Shown here: positions 55,135-63,885 of the stretch, piece by piece
Numbering within the stretch: position 1 is the stretch's first letter
How the letters are laid out: every line of letters begins with the position of its first letter
Assembly: GCF_030053155.1 (NCBI RefSeq)
Contig: NZ_CP125640.1
Location: 3,756,001-3,820,000 of the forward strand
Direction: 5' to 3'
Length of the DNA stretch: 64,000 nt
From: Rhizobium sp. BT03
Lineage (GTDB): Bacteria; Pseudomonadota; Alphaproteobacteria; Rhizobiales; Rhizobiaceae
The notes under the pieces: generated by a model
The model's input: only the letters and a program-made list of their open reading frames with translations
Told to the model about the DNA's origin: nothing
Databases searched by the model: none
Position numbers and translations under genes: made by a program

Positions 55135-56175
55135 TTACTTGCAGGCAGCGACGGTGTCGGCCTTGACGCCCTGGCAGGCTTCAGCCTTGGAAATCCAGCC
55201 GGCGTCGATCACGACGTTGAGGTTTTCCTTGGTGATAGCAAGCGGCTTCAGGAAGACCGACTGCATTTCCACGCCCTTCGGGCCGCCCTTGAAAGTCTGG
55301 GCGCCGTCGATCTTGCTCATGTCCTTGCCGCCGGCGAGGTCGAGAGCGATTTCGGCAGCGCGGGTGCCGAGTTCGCGGCTGTCCTTCCAGACGGAAACCG
55401 TCTGGGTACCGAGCGCGATGCGGTTCAGCGCCGCCTTGTCGCCGTCCTGGCCGGAAACCGGAACGGAGCCGGCGAGGCCCTGGGCGTCGAGCGCTGCGAT
55501 CGCGCCGCCGGCGGTGCCGTCGTTCGAAGCAACAACGGCGTCGACCTTATTGTTGTTGGCGGTCAGGAACTGCTCCATGTTGCGCTGAGCATTCTCAGGC
55601 AGCCAGCCGTCCGTATAGGCCTCGCCGACATTCTTGATCTTGCCGGCGTCGATCGCGGCCTTCAGCACTTCCTGCTGGCCGGAGAACAGGAAATCGGCGT
55701 TCGGGTCGGAGGACGAGCCCTTGATGAAGACGTAATTGCCTTCGGGCTTGGCCTTGAAGACGCCCTCGGCCTGCAGGCGGCCGACTTCCTTGTTGTCGAA
55801 GGTGATGTAGAAGGCGGCCGGATTTTCGATCAGGCGGTCGTAGCCGACGACCGGGATGCCTTCGGCAGCGGCCTTTTCGATGGCCGGGCCGATGGCGTCG
55901 GAATCCTGGGCGAGAATGATCAGCGCGTTGGCGCCCTGCGAGATCAGCGATTCGACGTCGGTCAGCTGCTTGGCGGCCGAAGACTGCGCGTCAGCGGAAA
56001 TATACTTGGCGCCCTTGGCTTCGAGAGCTTTCTTGATCGCGGCTTCATCGGTCTTCCAGCGCTCTTCCTGGAAATTCGACCAGGAAACGCCGACGACGAG
56101 ATCGGCAGCCATGGCAGCCGTGTGCACGGAAACGAGAATGGCCGCGCCTGCCATCAATTTCAAAATAGACTTCAT
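55135..56175 (-). CDS. xylF: D-xylose-type periplasmic binding protein
   Basis: The 346-aa product has a signal peptide ([19 protein letters not shown]) and the XylF pattern: [64 protein letters not shown] and [20 protein letters not shown]. In the family it binds D-xylose and delivers it to the permease. A ROK regulator divergent across a palindromic operator supports the role. Confidence 0.85.
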   Translation of the reverse strand: MKSILKLMAGAAILVSVHTAAMAADLVVGVSWSNFQEERWKTDEAAIKKALEAKGAKYISADAQSSAAKQLTDVESLISQGANALIILAQDSDAIGPAIEKAAAEGIPVVGYDRLIENPAAFYITFDNKEVGRLQAEGVFKAKPEGNYVFIKGSSSDPNADFLFSGQQEVLKAAIDAGKIKNVGEAYTDGWLPENAQRNMEQFLTANNNKVDAVVASNDGTAGGAIAALDAQGLAGSVPVSGQDGDKAALNRIALGTQTVSVWKDSRELGTRAAEIALDLAGGKDMSKIDGAQTFKGGPKGVEMQSVFLKPLAITKENLNVVIDAGWISKAEACQGVKADTVAACK

Positions 56176-56260
56176 ACTATCCTCCCGAGTGAGTTGCGAC
56201 CGGCCCAGCCCATGCTTCCTCCGGCCACCGCGAAAAGCTGTCGAGGAAAATTCGGATTAT

Positions 56261-56279
56261 TTTCTCGACAGTCGAGAAA
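56261..56279. promoter_or_regulatory. Palindromic operator for the ROK regulator
   Basis: TTTCTCGAC-A-GTCGAGAAA is a perfect inverted repeat, 85 bases before the xylF start. A second half-site, GTCGAGGAAAA, lies at about 56240-56250. ROK repressors bind AT-flanked palindromes of this size, so this is the likely site of the regulator encoded at 56460. Confidence 0.7.
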
Positions 56280-56380
56280 TTTGATGTCAGAGATTTTTTC
56301 GGCTGTCAACACTGGGCCGTCAGCTTATTTTTCCTTGCGGAACGGCGGTTGGCGATGCAGTGGAAGCGAGGGCGGAGAGA

Positions 56381-56427
56381 AGCATGATGCCGAAAAGTCT
56401 GAGCGCTTTTCGGGCGGACAACATGCT
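56381..56427. repeat. RIME-like palindrome between xylF and xylR
   Basis: AGCATGATGCCGAAAAG, then TCTGAGCG, then CTTTTCGGGCGGACAACATGCT forms an imperfect palindrome of the mosaic-element type. It lies just upstream of the regulator start. Confidence 0.5.
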
Positions 56428-56459
56428 CCAACGATTGAATAGGGGAGAGGGCGGCATTC

Positions 56460-57686
56460 ATGCTGACCAAGTCGAGCACGGAGCTGGTCCGGCAGAGAAA
56501 CAGCGTGCTCGTGCTGTCCGTGCTGCGCCGTCACGGCGCGCTCGCCCATACCGAAATATCCGATTTCACCGGCCTTTCCTCGGCCACCATCTCGGCGATA
56601 ACAGCCGATCTGGAACGCGCCCATATCATCGAAAAATCCGAGCAGCAGGCCGCCAGCGGCCGCGGCCGGCCGCGCGTGCTTCTGCGCCAGCGGCGCGATT
56701 GCGGCTATCTCATCGTCGTCATCATCTCGTCGGATGCCGTGCAATATTCGCTTGTGGATTATGCCGGCAAGCTGATCGACCGCTTCAGCGAGGAGCGCTC
56801 GCATGATCCGGCAGGGGCCGCCCGCTTCGTCGCAGGCGTGCGCGCCGGGCTCTCCCGCATTCTCGAGCGCTCCAGGATTTCCCAGGAAAAAGTGCTGCTG
56901 ATCTCGATCAGCAGCAAGGGCCTGGTCAATTCAACCGAGCCGGTCCTCGTTTGGTCGCCGATCTTCGGCAGCGATCAGATCGATTTCGAATCGGTGCTGC
57001 GGCCGGACTGGCAGGCCAAAGTCATCCTCGACAACGAGACGCTGCTGGTCGCAGCCGCTCTCGGCGCCCGGGAGGAGATCGTCAAGGGCGCCGATTTCCG
57101 CTCGCTCGCCGCCCTCTCGCTCGGCCACAGCATCGGGCTCGGCATCGTCAGGCGCGGCGGCGGCCAGACCGGCCAGGAAATCTCGGCGCCGAATTTCGGC
57201 CACATGCTGCACATGGCGGGTGGCGGCCTCTGTCGCTGCGGCACCCGCGGCTGCATCGAAGCCTATGCCGGCTTCTACGCCATCCTGCGCAGCGCCTTCG
57301 AAGTGCCGCTCGATACGATCCCGGCAAAATTCGTCCCCGTCACCGAACTCGACAAAATCGCCGCCAAAGCCCGCCAGGGCCACCGCACCTCCACGATCGC
57401 CTTCCGCCAGGCGGGCCTGGCGCTCGGCAACGGCCTGTCGCGCATGCTCAGCCTCACCGAACGCATGCCCATCGCCATCACCGGCCCCGGCACCCGCTAT
57501 TACGATCTGCTGCGCCAGGGCCTCGAAGAGGGGCTGGGCCAGTCCCATATCGTCCGCATGGAAGGCATGCCGGAAATCCGCGTCGTGGCCGACGAACCGA
57601 TCCTCGTCTTCGAAGGGCATCTCAACCGGGCGCTCTCGGTGATCGACCAGGATATTGTGATCTCGGGGGGGCAGGGCGGGGATTAA
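56460..57686 (+). CDS. xylR: ROK-family transcriptional regulator (XylR-like)
   Basis: The 408-aa product has an N-terminal winged HTH (~15-75: SVLRRHGALAHTEISDFTGL; SSATISAITADLERAHIIE) and a ROK sugar-kinase-like domain. The zinc motif is GGGLCRCGTRGCIEAYAG (~253-270). It should repress the divergent xylF operon and release it on binding sugar. The symbol is by context. The ribosome site is weak (GGGAGAGGG about 14 bases upstream). Confidence 0.8.
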   Translation: MLTKSSTELVRQRNSVLVLSVLRRHGALAHTEISDFTGLSSATISAITADLERAHIIEKSEQQAASGRGRPRVLLRQRRDCGYLIVVIISSDAVQYSLVDYAGKLIDRFSEERSHDPAGAARFVAGVRAGLSRILERSRISQEKVLLISISSKGLVNSTEPVLVWSPIFGSDQIDFESVLRPDWQAKVILDNETLLVAAALGAREEIVKGADFRSLAALSLGHSIGLGIVRRGGGQTGQEISAPNFGHMLHMAGGGLCRCGTRGCIEAYAGFYAILRSAFEVPLDTIPAKFVPVTELDKIAAKARQGHRTSTIAFRQAGLALGNGLSRMLSLTERMPIAITGPGTRYYDLLRQGLEEGLGQSHIVRMEGMPEIRVVADEPILVFEGHLNRALSVIDQDIVISGGQGGD

Positions 57687-57703
57687 AGCCCCCCAACACC
57701 GGC

Positions 57704-58156
57704 CTACAGCGGCTTGCGGAAGAACACGACGCGTTGTGTCTCCTCAAATCCTAAAGCGGCATGGAGCGCGTGGCTGGCTGAATTCTCAAGCGGCGCGTCG
57801 GAGCCGAACTCAACACACCCAAGCGACTTTCCCCAAGCGGCAACGGCATTGCAAAGCAATCCTGCGATACCCTTTCGCCTGTCAACGGGCCGGACATAAA
57901 TCCCTTCGAGGAACAGAACGGGCGAACTGCTGCATCCATTCACATAATCATGTCGCAAAGTGGCTTCAGCAAACCCGACAGCGTCATTCGCAGCATTTCG
58001 CGCGATGAACGCGACGGCTTCTGCATTTTCCGACAGAAATGCCCGGCCCAACTCAGCTCGATGATCCTCAAGCGAGTGATGCGGCCACAGCGCAAGGCGA
58101 AGCTGCGCCCATGGCTCAACATCTTTTATAGTCCCAATCTCAATGATCGATTCCAT
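57704..58156 (-). CDS. GNAT acetyltransferase, AAC(6')-like
   Basis: The 150-aa product shows WAQLRLALWPHHSLEDHRAE, VGFAEATLRHDYVNGCSSSP, FLEGIYVRPVDRRKGIAGLL and SDAPLENSASHALHAALGFE. This is the pattern of aminoglycoside 6'-N-acetyltransferases, including the acetyl-CoA loop (R-R-K-G-I-A). It acetylates an amine from acetyl-CoA. A chromosomal copy may act on other natural substrates. It converges with xylR. Confidence 0.75.
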   Translation of the reverse strand: MESIIEIGTIKDVEPWAQLRLALWPHHSLEDHRAELGRAFLSENAEAVAFIARNAANDAVGFAEATLRHDYVNGCSSSPVLFLEGIYVRPVDRRKGIAGLLCNAVAAWGKSLGCVEFGSDAPLENSASHALHAALGFEETQRVVFFRKPL

Positions 58157-58470
58157 ATTGCGATTCCCTCCTGTCGAAAAAATCCCAATTAAAGCGGTGA
58201 GTGCGTAGATGCTTCACGAAGATATTTCCAAACACCCATGCCACAAGGGGTTTCGGCAGTATCGACTTGGATTACACATTTCGGTTGGGGGCTGGGGTTG
58301 AGGGGTCTTTCACCTTTAGCCGGCTCGATCAGCTGCGGGCATGGATTCCAGGCTCAAGGCCTGGAATGACAGAGGTTGGAGGTGCGCTGCCGCCAAACAG
58401 GCTGTCGATATTTCGGATGGCGCGAGGTGCTTTCGCGTGCCTGTTATAGCGCCGCCCGCCCGGTAACGCT

Positions 58471-58616
58471 TCATTCCCCTGCGCCGACGGCGAGTTTGGC
58501 GCAAACGCAACCCCACCCTCCGTCATCCCAGACCTCGAGCCTGGGATCCATGCCACGACTGCCAGTGAATGCGGCGTGGGTCCTCGGGTCAAGCCCGAGG
58601 ACGACGGAGGATGGGG
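58471..58616. repeat. 146-bp direct repeat, copy A
   Basis: It begins CCCCTGCGCCGACGGCGAG and includes CCGTCATCCCAGACCTCGAG and a late hairpin TCCTCGGGTCAAGCCCGAGGA. Copy B at 58822-58967 is about 90% identical. Confidence 0.6.
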
Positions 58617-58821
58617 TAGCTTCTGGAGCAAGACAGCGAGGAATACGGCCACAGCTGCGATTTTTACATGGGCCTCGCCGGCTCCTTCATCTGCCGGTCA
58701 CCTTATCCCCGAGGGGAGAAAAGAGAATCGAAAGGTCGTGGCATCCCGTGATCACGGGTAGATGGCGGCAACCAGGATGACAGGCCGCTCTCGGCCCCGC
58801 CTTCGACCAGAAACTGAACGC

Positions 58822-58967
58822 CTCATCCCCTGCGCCGATGGCGAGTTTGACGCAAACGCAACCCCACCCTCCGTCATCCCAGGCCTCGAGCCTGGGATCC
58901 ATGCCACGACTGCCGGTGGATGCGGCGTAGGTCCTCGGCTCAAGCCCGAGGACGACGAAGTGTGGGG
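58822..58967. repeat. 146-bp direct repeat, copy B
   Basis: This is the same orientation and order of motifs as copy A, with about a dozen changes, and the hairpin reads TCCTCGGCTCAAGCCCGAGG. The spacing of 351 bases between copy starts suggests a local duplication or two insertions of one repeat family. Confidence 0.6.
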
Positions 58968-59026
58968 AAACGCCGACGATTCTGACGGTGAACTCAGGCC
59001 GAGAGAAAGCGACCATCCGGACTGTT

Positions 59027-59965
59027 TTAGGAAGACGGCCGCGCCAAAGGCATCGGCGTCCTTCTTTCCTCTTCGGCAATCCCTCTAATCCAGTCGCGCA
59101 GCGACAGGGCGGCGGGAGGCAGTGCGCGGGTGCTGTTCCAGGTGAGATAATAGGCCCCGGGGTCGGGAACGACCAGATCGGTGAAGCGCACCAGGTCCCC
59201 CTTTTCCACCAGGGGGCCGACCAGACGGTGCCAGCCGACGACCAGCCCCTGGTCGGCCATGGCCGCCTGCAGCGCGACGCTGAACTTGCCGAAGCGTCTG
59301 CCGCTGGCGGCGTGATACGGCACGCCGCCGCGTGACAGCACCTCTTCCCAGCCGGTCCAGCCGGGCTCGACCCACTCGACGTTCAGGAGCGGCAGATCGG
59401 CCAGATCGGCGGCCGTGGCACCGGCATGCCGTTCGGCGAAACCTGGGCTGCAAACCGGATAGAGACAGTCGTCGAACAGGAATTCCGCCGTCTCGTCGAT
59501 CCATTTGCCGGATCCGTAGCGGATGCGGATCTCCAACTGCGATGGGCGGAAGGTCTTGAAGTTGTCGCCGATCAGATGATCGACTGATATGTCGGTGAAG
59601 CGCCGCCAGAAATCCGGCATGCGGGGAATAAGCCACATCGACCCGAACACCTCGCTGCAGGCAATCGTCACGTTGCGGGCGCTGTTGCCCTGCTTGATCG
59701 AATTGACGACTTCGGAGGCCCTGGAGAAACCGCTTGCCAGCGCCCGGTACAATTGTTCGGCGGGAGCGGTCAGCATCACGCCTTTGCCGGTGCGCACGAA
59801 AAGAGCACTGCCGATTTCCTGCTCCATCGACTTGATCTGCCGGCTGACGGCGCCGGTGGTGACGTTGAGCTCGGCTGCCGCCAAGGTGAAATTGCCGTGC
59901 CGGGCGGCGGCCTCGAACGTAGCAAGCGCGGTCAGGGACGGCAGACCATAGAAACGGCGAACCAT
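59027..59965 (-). CDS. LysR-type regulator (GcvA-like)
   Basis: The 312-aa product begins MVRRFYGLPSLTALATFEAA, with the HTH in AAAELNVTTGAVSRQIKSME, and a GcvA-type effector domain (RIRYGSGKW). AAGG lies just before ATG 59965; further upstream ATGs are weaker. It is divergent from the dehydrogenase operon over 231 bases that contain a perfect palindrome, and should control it. Confidence 0.8.
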   Translation of the reverse strand: MVRRFYGLPSLTALATFEAAARHGNFTLAAAELNVTTGAVSRQIKSMEQEIGSALFVRTGKGVMLTAPAEQLYRALASGFSRASEVVNSIKQGNSARNVTIACSEVFGSMWLIPRMPDFWRRFTDISVDHLIGDNFKTFRPSQLEIRIRYGSGKWIDETAEFLFDDCLYPVCSPGFAERHAGATAADLADLPLLNVEWVEPGWTGWEEVLSRGGVPYHAASGRRFGKFSVALQAAMADQGLVVGWHRLVGPLVEKGDLVRFTDLVVPDPGAYYLTWNSTRALPPAALSLRDWIRGIAEEERRTPMPLARPSS

Positions 59966-60047
59966 TGACCTTCCCCCATCCATCCCCAGCGCCTGTCGGC
60001 GCGGCGTTGATATCTGCGCCATGATAACGCAGGCAGACCCGTTCGTC

Positions 60048-60062
60048 TTGAGTTTAACTCAA
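60048..60062. promoter_or_regulatory. Perfect palindrome in the LysR/dehydrogenase spacer
   Basis: TTGAGTT-T-AACTCAA is fully symmetrical and contains the T-N11-A spacing of LysR sites. It lies 83 bases upstream of the regulator start and 135 bases before the dehydrogenase start. Confidence 0.6.
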
Positions 60063-60196
60063 CACATGCCGGATTTTTATGTGTCTTGTCTTCAAGGTCG
60101 CCCTGCCGTTTTCATAGGTCCATCGACAGCGTGTCGCGAGGAGAAGGCGCCTATGCGGGGCGTTGGCAACGCTGTTTTTCGAGGTCCCAAACAGAC

Positions 60197-61324
60197 ATGA
60201 ACATTGAGACGACCACATCGAAACAAGCCTTGCAAAGGCTTCCAGAGCGGATGAAGGGCGTTCTCCTCACCGGCCATGGCGGTTTCGAGAAACTGGAATA
60301 TCGCGAGGACATTCCGCTTCCCCGGCCGAAAGCCGGCGAGGTGCTGATCCGCGTCGCTGCGGCCGGTGTCAACAACACTGATATCAACACCCGCATCGGC
60401 TGGTACTCCAAGGCGGTGACAACAGGCACGGAAAGCGGCGGGGCAACAGGCTTCCAGTCGGCGCAGGATGCCGACGCCAGCTGGTCCGGCATGCCGCTCG
60501 CCTTTCCGCGCATCCAGGGCGCCGATTGCTGCGGGCGCATCGTCGCGGTCGGAGAGGATGTGGATCCCGGCCGGATCGGCGAACGGGTGCTGGTGCGCAA
60601 CATGCTACGCTCCCATACCGATTACCGGCCCTTTGAGTGCTGGACCTTCGGCTCGGAATGCGATGGCGGCTTTGCCCAATATGCGGTGGCGCCGGCGCGC
60701 GAGACTTATCGGATCGATTGCGATTGGAGCGATGTCGAACTGGCGTCGCTGCCCTGCGCCTATTCCACAGCCGAGGGCATGCTGCACCGGGCGGCCGTCG
60801 GTGCTGGCGAGCACGTGCTGATCGCCGGCGCCTCCGGCGGCGTCGGCTCGGCGGCGATCCAGCTGGCGAAGCGCCGGGGCGCAAGCGTCACGGCGATCTC
60901 AAGTCCCGATAAGGCCCAGCAATTGGTGGCGATCGGCGCCGACCGCGTCCTTCCTCGCGGCGAGAGCATCGTTGCCGGCCTCGGCAGGGAGGCGGTCGAG
61001 GTCGTGCTCGATGTCGCCGCAGGTCCGTCCTTCAGCGAGCTGCTCGACGTCCTGAAAAAGGGCGGGCGATATGCCGTTGCCGGCGCCATCGCCGGGCCGA
61101 TCGTCGAGCTCGACATCCGAACCCTCTATCTCAAGGACCTGACCTTCTTCGGATGCACCTTCCAGGAGGACGTCGTTTTCGAAAACCTCGTCTCCTATGT
61201 CGAGCGCGGCGAAATCAAACCGCTCGTCGGCAAGAGCTACCCCTTGCGCGACATCGTCGAGGCGCAGCGAGATTTTCTGTCGAAGCGCATCGCCGGCAAG
61301 CTCGTCCTCGTGATCCCCGAATAA
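60197..61324 (+). CDS. Zinc-type MDR oxidoreductase (alcohol dehydrogenase/quinone reductase family)
   Basis: The 375-aa product has the MDR pattern: MKGVLLTGHGGFEKLEYRED, AGVNNTDINTRIGWYS, GADCCGRIVAVGEDV and the Rossmann motif VLIAGASGGVGSAAIQLAKR. SFSELLDVLKKGGRYAVAGA occurs late. It is an NAD(P)-dependent dehydrogenase of unknown substrate. ATG 60197 lacks a near ribosome site; ATG 60251 (MKGVLL) is an alternative start. It is first in a rightward three-gene operon. Confidence 0.75.
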   Translation: MNIETTTSKQALQRLPERMKGVLLTGHGGFEKLEYREDIPLPRPKAGEVLIRVAAAGVNNTDINTRIGWYSKAVTTGTESGGATGFQSAQDADASWSGMPLAFPRIQGADCCGRIVAVGEDVDPGRIGERVLVRNMLRSHTDYRPFECWTFGSECDGGFAQYAVAPARETYRIDCDWSDVELASLPCAYSTAEGMLHRAAVGAGEHVLIAGASGGVGSAAIQLAKRRGASVTAISSPDKAQQLVAIGADRVLPRGESIVAGLGREAVEVVLDVAAGPSFSELLDVLKKGGRYAVAGAIAGPIVELDIRTLYLKDLTFFGCTFQEDVVFENLVSYVERGEIKPLVGKSYPLRDIVEAQRDFLSKRIAGKLVLVIPE

Positions 61325-61351
61325 TGTGATCCCTGAATAAGAAGAGCCCAA

Positions 61352-62467
61352 ATGAGCGAACTCAAAATCGAAAAAATCGACGTCTTCCAGGTCGACCTGC
61401 CCTATTCGGGCGGCGTCTACCGCCTGTCGGGCGGCAGGGAATATAGAAGCTTCGATGCGACGATCGTCAGGATCACGACGCAGAACGGGCTGGAGGGCTG
61501 GGGCGAGAGCACCCCGTTCGGCGCAACCTATATCGCCTCTCACGCGCTCGGCGTGCGCGCCGGCATTGCGGAAATCGCGCCCAGCCTGATCGGGCTCGAT
61601 CCCCGCCGCGTCGATCGCATCAATGACGCCATGGACCATGCGCTGATCGGGCATCTCCACGCCAAGACGGCGCTCGACGTCGCCTGCTGGGATCTGTTCG
61701 GCAAATCGGTCGGCCTGCCGGTCTGCGAGCTGCTCGGCGGCCGCACCGATGTGAAAATGCCGGTGATCTCGTCGATCTATATGGGCGATCCGGACGATAT
61801 GCGCCGGCGTGTCGCCGAGCATCGCCAGCTCGGTTATATCGCCCATTCGGTCAAGATCGGCGACGAGCCGGCTGTCGATGCCGCCAGAATTGCCGCCTCG
61901 CTCGCCGACAAGCGGCCCGGCGAATTCTTCATCGTCGATGCCAATGGCGGCATGACTGTGGAAACCGCGCTTCGTATGCTGCGGCTGCTGCCGGCCGGGC
62001 TCGATTTCGTGCTCGAGGCCCCCTGCGCGACCTGGCGCGAATGCATGTCGCTGCGCAGGCGCACGGATGTGCCGATCATCTTCGACGAACTGGCGACCGA
62101 CGATGCGACGATCGCCCAGCTCCTCAGCGACGACGCCGCCGAAGGCATCGGCCTGAAGATCTCCAAGAATGGCGGGCTGACCCGCGGCCGCCGGCATCGC
62201 GATATCTCGGTCGCCGCCGGCTACACCGTCAGCGTCCAGGAAACGACGGGCTCGGACATCGCCTTCGCGGCCATCGTCCATCTCGGCCAGACGGTGCCGG
62301 AAAAGAACCTGCGCTGCGTGCTCGAATGCCGGGACATCGTCAAGCTCAAGACCGCCGACGGCGATTTTACGGTGCGTAACGGCCGGGTCACCGCCCCCAC
62401 AGCACCGGGCCTCGGCATCACGCCCCGCCTCGAAGCGCTGGGAGTGCCCGTGGCGAGCTACTTCTAA
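61352..62467 (+). CDS. Enolase-superfamily (MLE/MR) enzyme, possible hydroxyproline(-betaine) epimerase or dehydratase
   Basis: The 371-aa product has the N-terminal cap (FDATIVRITTQNGLEGWGES) and barrel residues. Metal ligands are Asp196 (FIVDANGG), Glu222 (VLEAPC) and Asp245 (IIFDELATDD), with base Lys269 in LKISKNGG. The first KxK lysine is replaced: AHSVKIG has Ser166 with Lys168, which changes specificity. Similar proteins include 4-hydroxyproline-betaine 2-epimerase and cis-3-hydroxyproline dehydratase. The betaine-type binding-protein gene next door supports that group but does not prove it. Confidence 0.7.
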   Translation: MSELKIEKIDVFQVDLPYSGGVYRLSGGREYRSFDATIVRITTQNGLEGWGESTPFGATYIASHALGVRAGIAEIAPSLIGLDPRRVDRINDAMDHALIGHLHAKTALDVACWDLFGKSVGLPVCELLGGRTDVKMPVISSIYMGDPDDMRRRVAEHRQLGYIAHSVKIGDEPAVDAARIAASLADKRPGEFFIVDANGGMTVETALRMLRLLPAGLDFVLEAPCATWRECMSLRRRTDVPIIFDELATDDATIAQLLSDDAAEGIGLKISKNGGLTRGRRHRDISVAAGYTVSVQETTGSDIAFAAIVHLGQTVPEKNLRCVLECRDIVKLKTADGDFTVRNGRVTAPTAPGLGITPRLEALGVPVASYF

Positions 62468-62519
62468 ACAGGGATACGGCGCCCTGTCTTATCGACGCCG
62501 TAAAGAAGAGGGAACGAAA

Positions 62520-63521
62520 ATGAAAAAACTGCTTGCATCCACATGTCTGCTGGCCGGCCTTGCCGGCTTCGCATCGCTTTCTCATGCGGCCGAATGCGGC
62601 GACGTCGTCCTGGCCGTCCATAATGCGCAGAGCGCCGAACTCCTGACCTTCGTCGACAAGTTCATCCTCGAAAACGGTTACGGCTGCAATGTCGAGACCG
62701 TTCCCGGCGATACGGTGCCGACCACGACGTCGATGGTGGAGAAGAGCGAGCCCGACGTCTCGTCCGAAACCTGGGTCGACCTGCTGCCGGAGATCGTTCC
62801 GCGCGGCGTCCAGGAAGGCAAGATCGTCTTTGGCGCGCCGGCGCTTCCCGACGGCGGCATTCAGGGCTGGTGGATCCCCAAATATCTGGCCGACGCCCAT
62901 CCCGACATCAAGACCGTCGAGGACGCTCTTGCCCATCCCGAACTCTTTCCCGATCAGGAAGACCCGAGCAAGGGTGCGATCTTCAACGGCGCTGAAGGCT
63001 GGGGCGCGACCGTCGTCACGACACAGCTGTTCAAGGCGTACAAGGCGGCCGACAAGGGCTTCACCCTGATGAACCCGGGCTCGGCAGCCGGCCTCGACGG
63101 CGCGATCGCCAAGGCTTATGAGCGCAAGCAGGGCTTCATCACCTATTACTGGGCGCCGACGGCTTTGCTCGGCAAATATCAATTGGTGAAGCTGAAGCAG
63201 AATGGTTCGGCCGATCCCGTCGAATGGAAGCGCTGCATCACCAACCTTGCCTGCCCCGATCCGAAGGTCGCTGACTGGCCGGTCGACAAGGTGATGACCG
63301 TCGTCACCAAAAAGTTTGCCGATCGCACCAGCCCCGACGTCATGGCCTATTTCAACAAGCGCGGCTGGAGCAACGACACGGTCGGCAAGATCATGGCCTG
63401 GGAAACGGAAAACCAGGGCACCGGCGAAGACGGCGCCAAGCGCTTCCTCCAGCAAGACGAAAGCATCTGGTCGCAATGGGTGCCGGCCGATGTCGCCGAG
63501 AAAATAAAGGCTGCGCTTTAA
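62520..63521 (+). CDS. Periplasmic binding protein, glycine/proline-betaine type (OpuAC family)
   Basis: The 333-aa product has a signal peptide (LLASTCLLAGLAGFASLSHA) and the OpuAC pattern: VETVPGDTVPTTTSMVEKSE, DVSSETWVDLLPEIV, NPGSAAGLDGAIAKAYE and FITYYWAPTALLGKY. Tryptophans in WVDL, WWIP and YYWAP suit a cation-pi cage for a quaternary amine. No permease or ATPase is seen in the window; they may lie elsewhere. It follows the enolase-superfamily gene after 52 bases. Confidence 0.8.
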   Translation: MKKLLASTCLLAGLAGFASLSHAAECGDVVLAVHNAQSAELLTFVDKFILENGYGCNVETVPGDTVPTTTSMVEKSEPDVSSETWVDLLPEIVPRGVQEGKIVFGAPALPDGGIQGWWIPKYLADAHPDIKTVEDALAHPELFPDQEDPSKGAIFNGAEGWGATVVTTQLFKAYKAADKGFTLMNPGSAAGLDGAIAKAYERKQGFITYYWAPTALLGKYQLVKLKQNGSADPVEWKRCITNLACPDPKVADWPVDKVMTVVTKKFADRTSPDVMAYFNKRGWSNDTVGKIMAWETENQGTGEDGAKRFLQQDESIWSQWVPADVAEKIKAAL

Positions 63522-63545
63522 AGAACGAGGAGAAGGTCGGCGAAC

Positions 63546-63650
63546 AGCCCTTCATCCGGCTGCCGCCGCCTTCTTCCCGCCTGCGGGGAGAAGAGACATG
63601 CCGCGATCCCTCTGTTCGTTAGGTGTGTTCCTTCTCCCCGTCAGACCATA
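63546..63650. repeat. Intergenic repeat (second copy of the 38.7 kb type)
   Basis: TTCATCCGGCTGCCGCCGCC, a CCTGCGGGGAGAAGAGACAT stretch and CCTTCTCCCCGTC resemble parts of bases 38655-38816. This is a common rhizobial intergenic type. Confidence 0.4.
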
Positions 63651-63687
63651 AAGTCGAGTAGAGAATGGCTTTTGCCACAAACGCAAA

Positions 63688-63711
63688 ATGGCCGGATGAG
63701 TGCCCGGCCAT
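63688..63711 (+). terminator. Terminator after the betaine operon
   Basis: ATGGCCGG and CCGGCCAT pair with an 8-nt loop and are followed by a T-rich stretch (CTCTTTATAATTT). It ends the rightward three-gene operon. Confidence 0.6.
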
Positions 63712-63730
63712 CTCTTTATAATTTCTCGCT

Positions 63731-63858
63731 AAAGCATGTCTCGCAAAAGTGTGCAGCAGTTTTGCGATAAAGACATGCGTAAAAACAAAGACCTAAAGCG
63801 TGACAAGCGAATCTGAAAGATCGCGACACGCTTTAAGGAAAGCGCATCGCGCTTTCCT
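63731..63858. repeat. RIME-like mosaic of three palindromes
   Basis: The order is GCATGTCTCGCAAAA...TTTTGCGATAAAGACATGC (63734-63778), AAAGCGTG...CACGCTTT (63795-63834) and AGGAAAGCGC-ATC-GCGCTTTCCT (63836-63858). The AAGTGTGCAGC and GCGTAAAAACAAA parts are shared with the element at 25.1 kb. Confidence 0.6.
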
Positions 63859-63885
63859 AAGACCGATTTCGATCGAGCCGATGCG

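Larger units (their letters stand above)
58157..59026. other. Gene-free, repeat-filled gap
   Basis: These 870 bases hold no supported gene. They contain a hairpin ATTCCAGGC-TCAA-GGCCTGGAAT (about 58345-58370) and two copies of a 146-bp repeat (listed separately). Confidence 0.5.

Noticed and set aside
58300..58970. CRISPR-like repeats
   Set aside because: Only two long copies with no regular short repeats or spacers, and no cas genes nearby.
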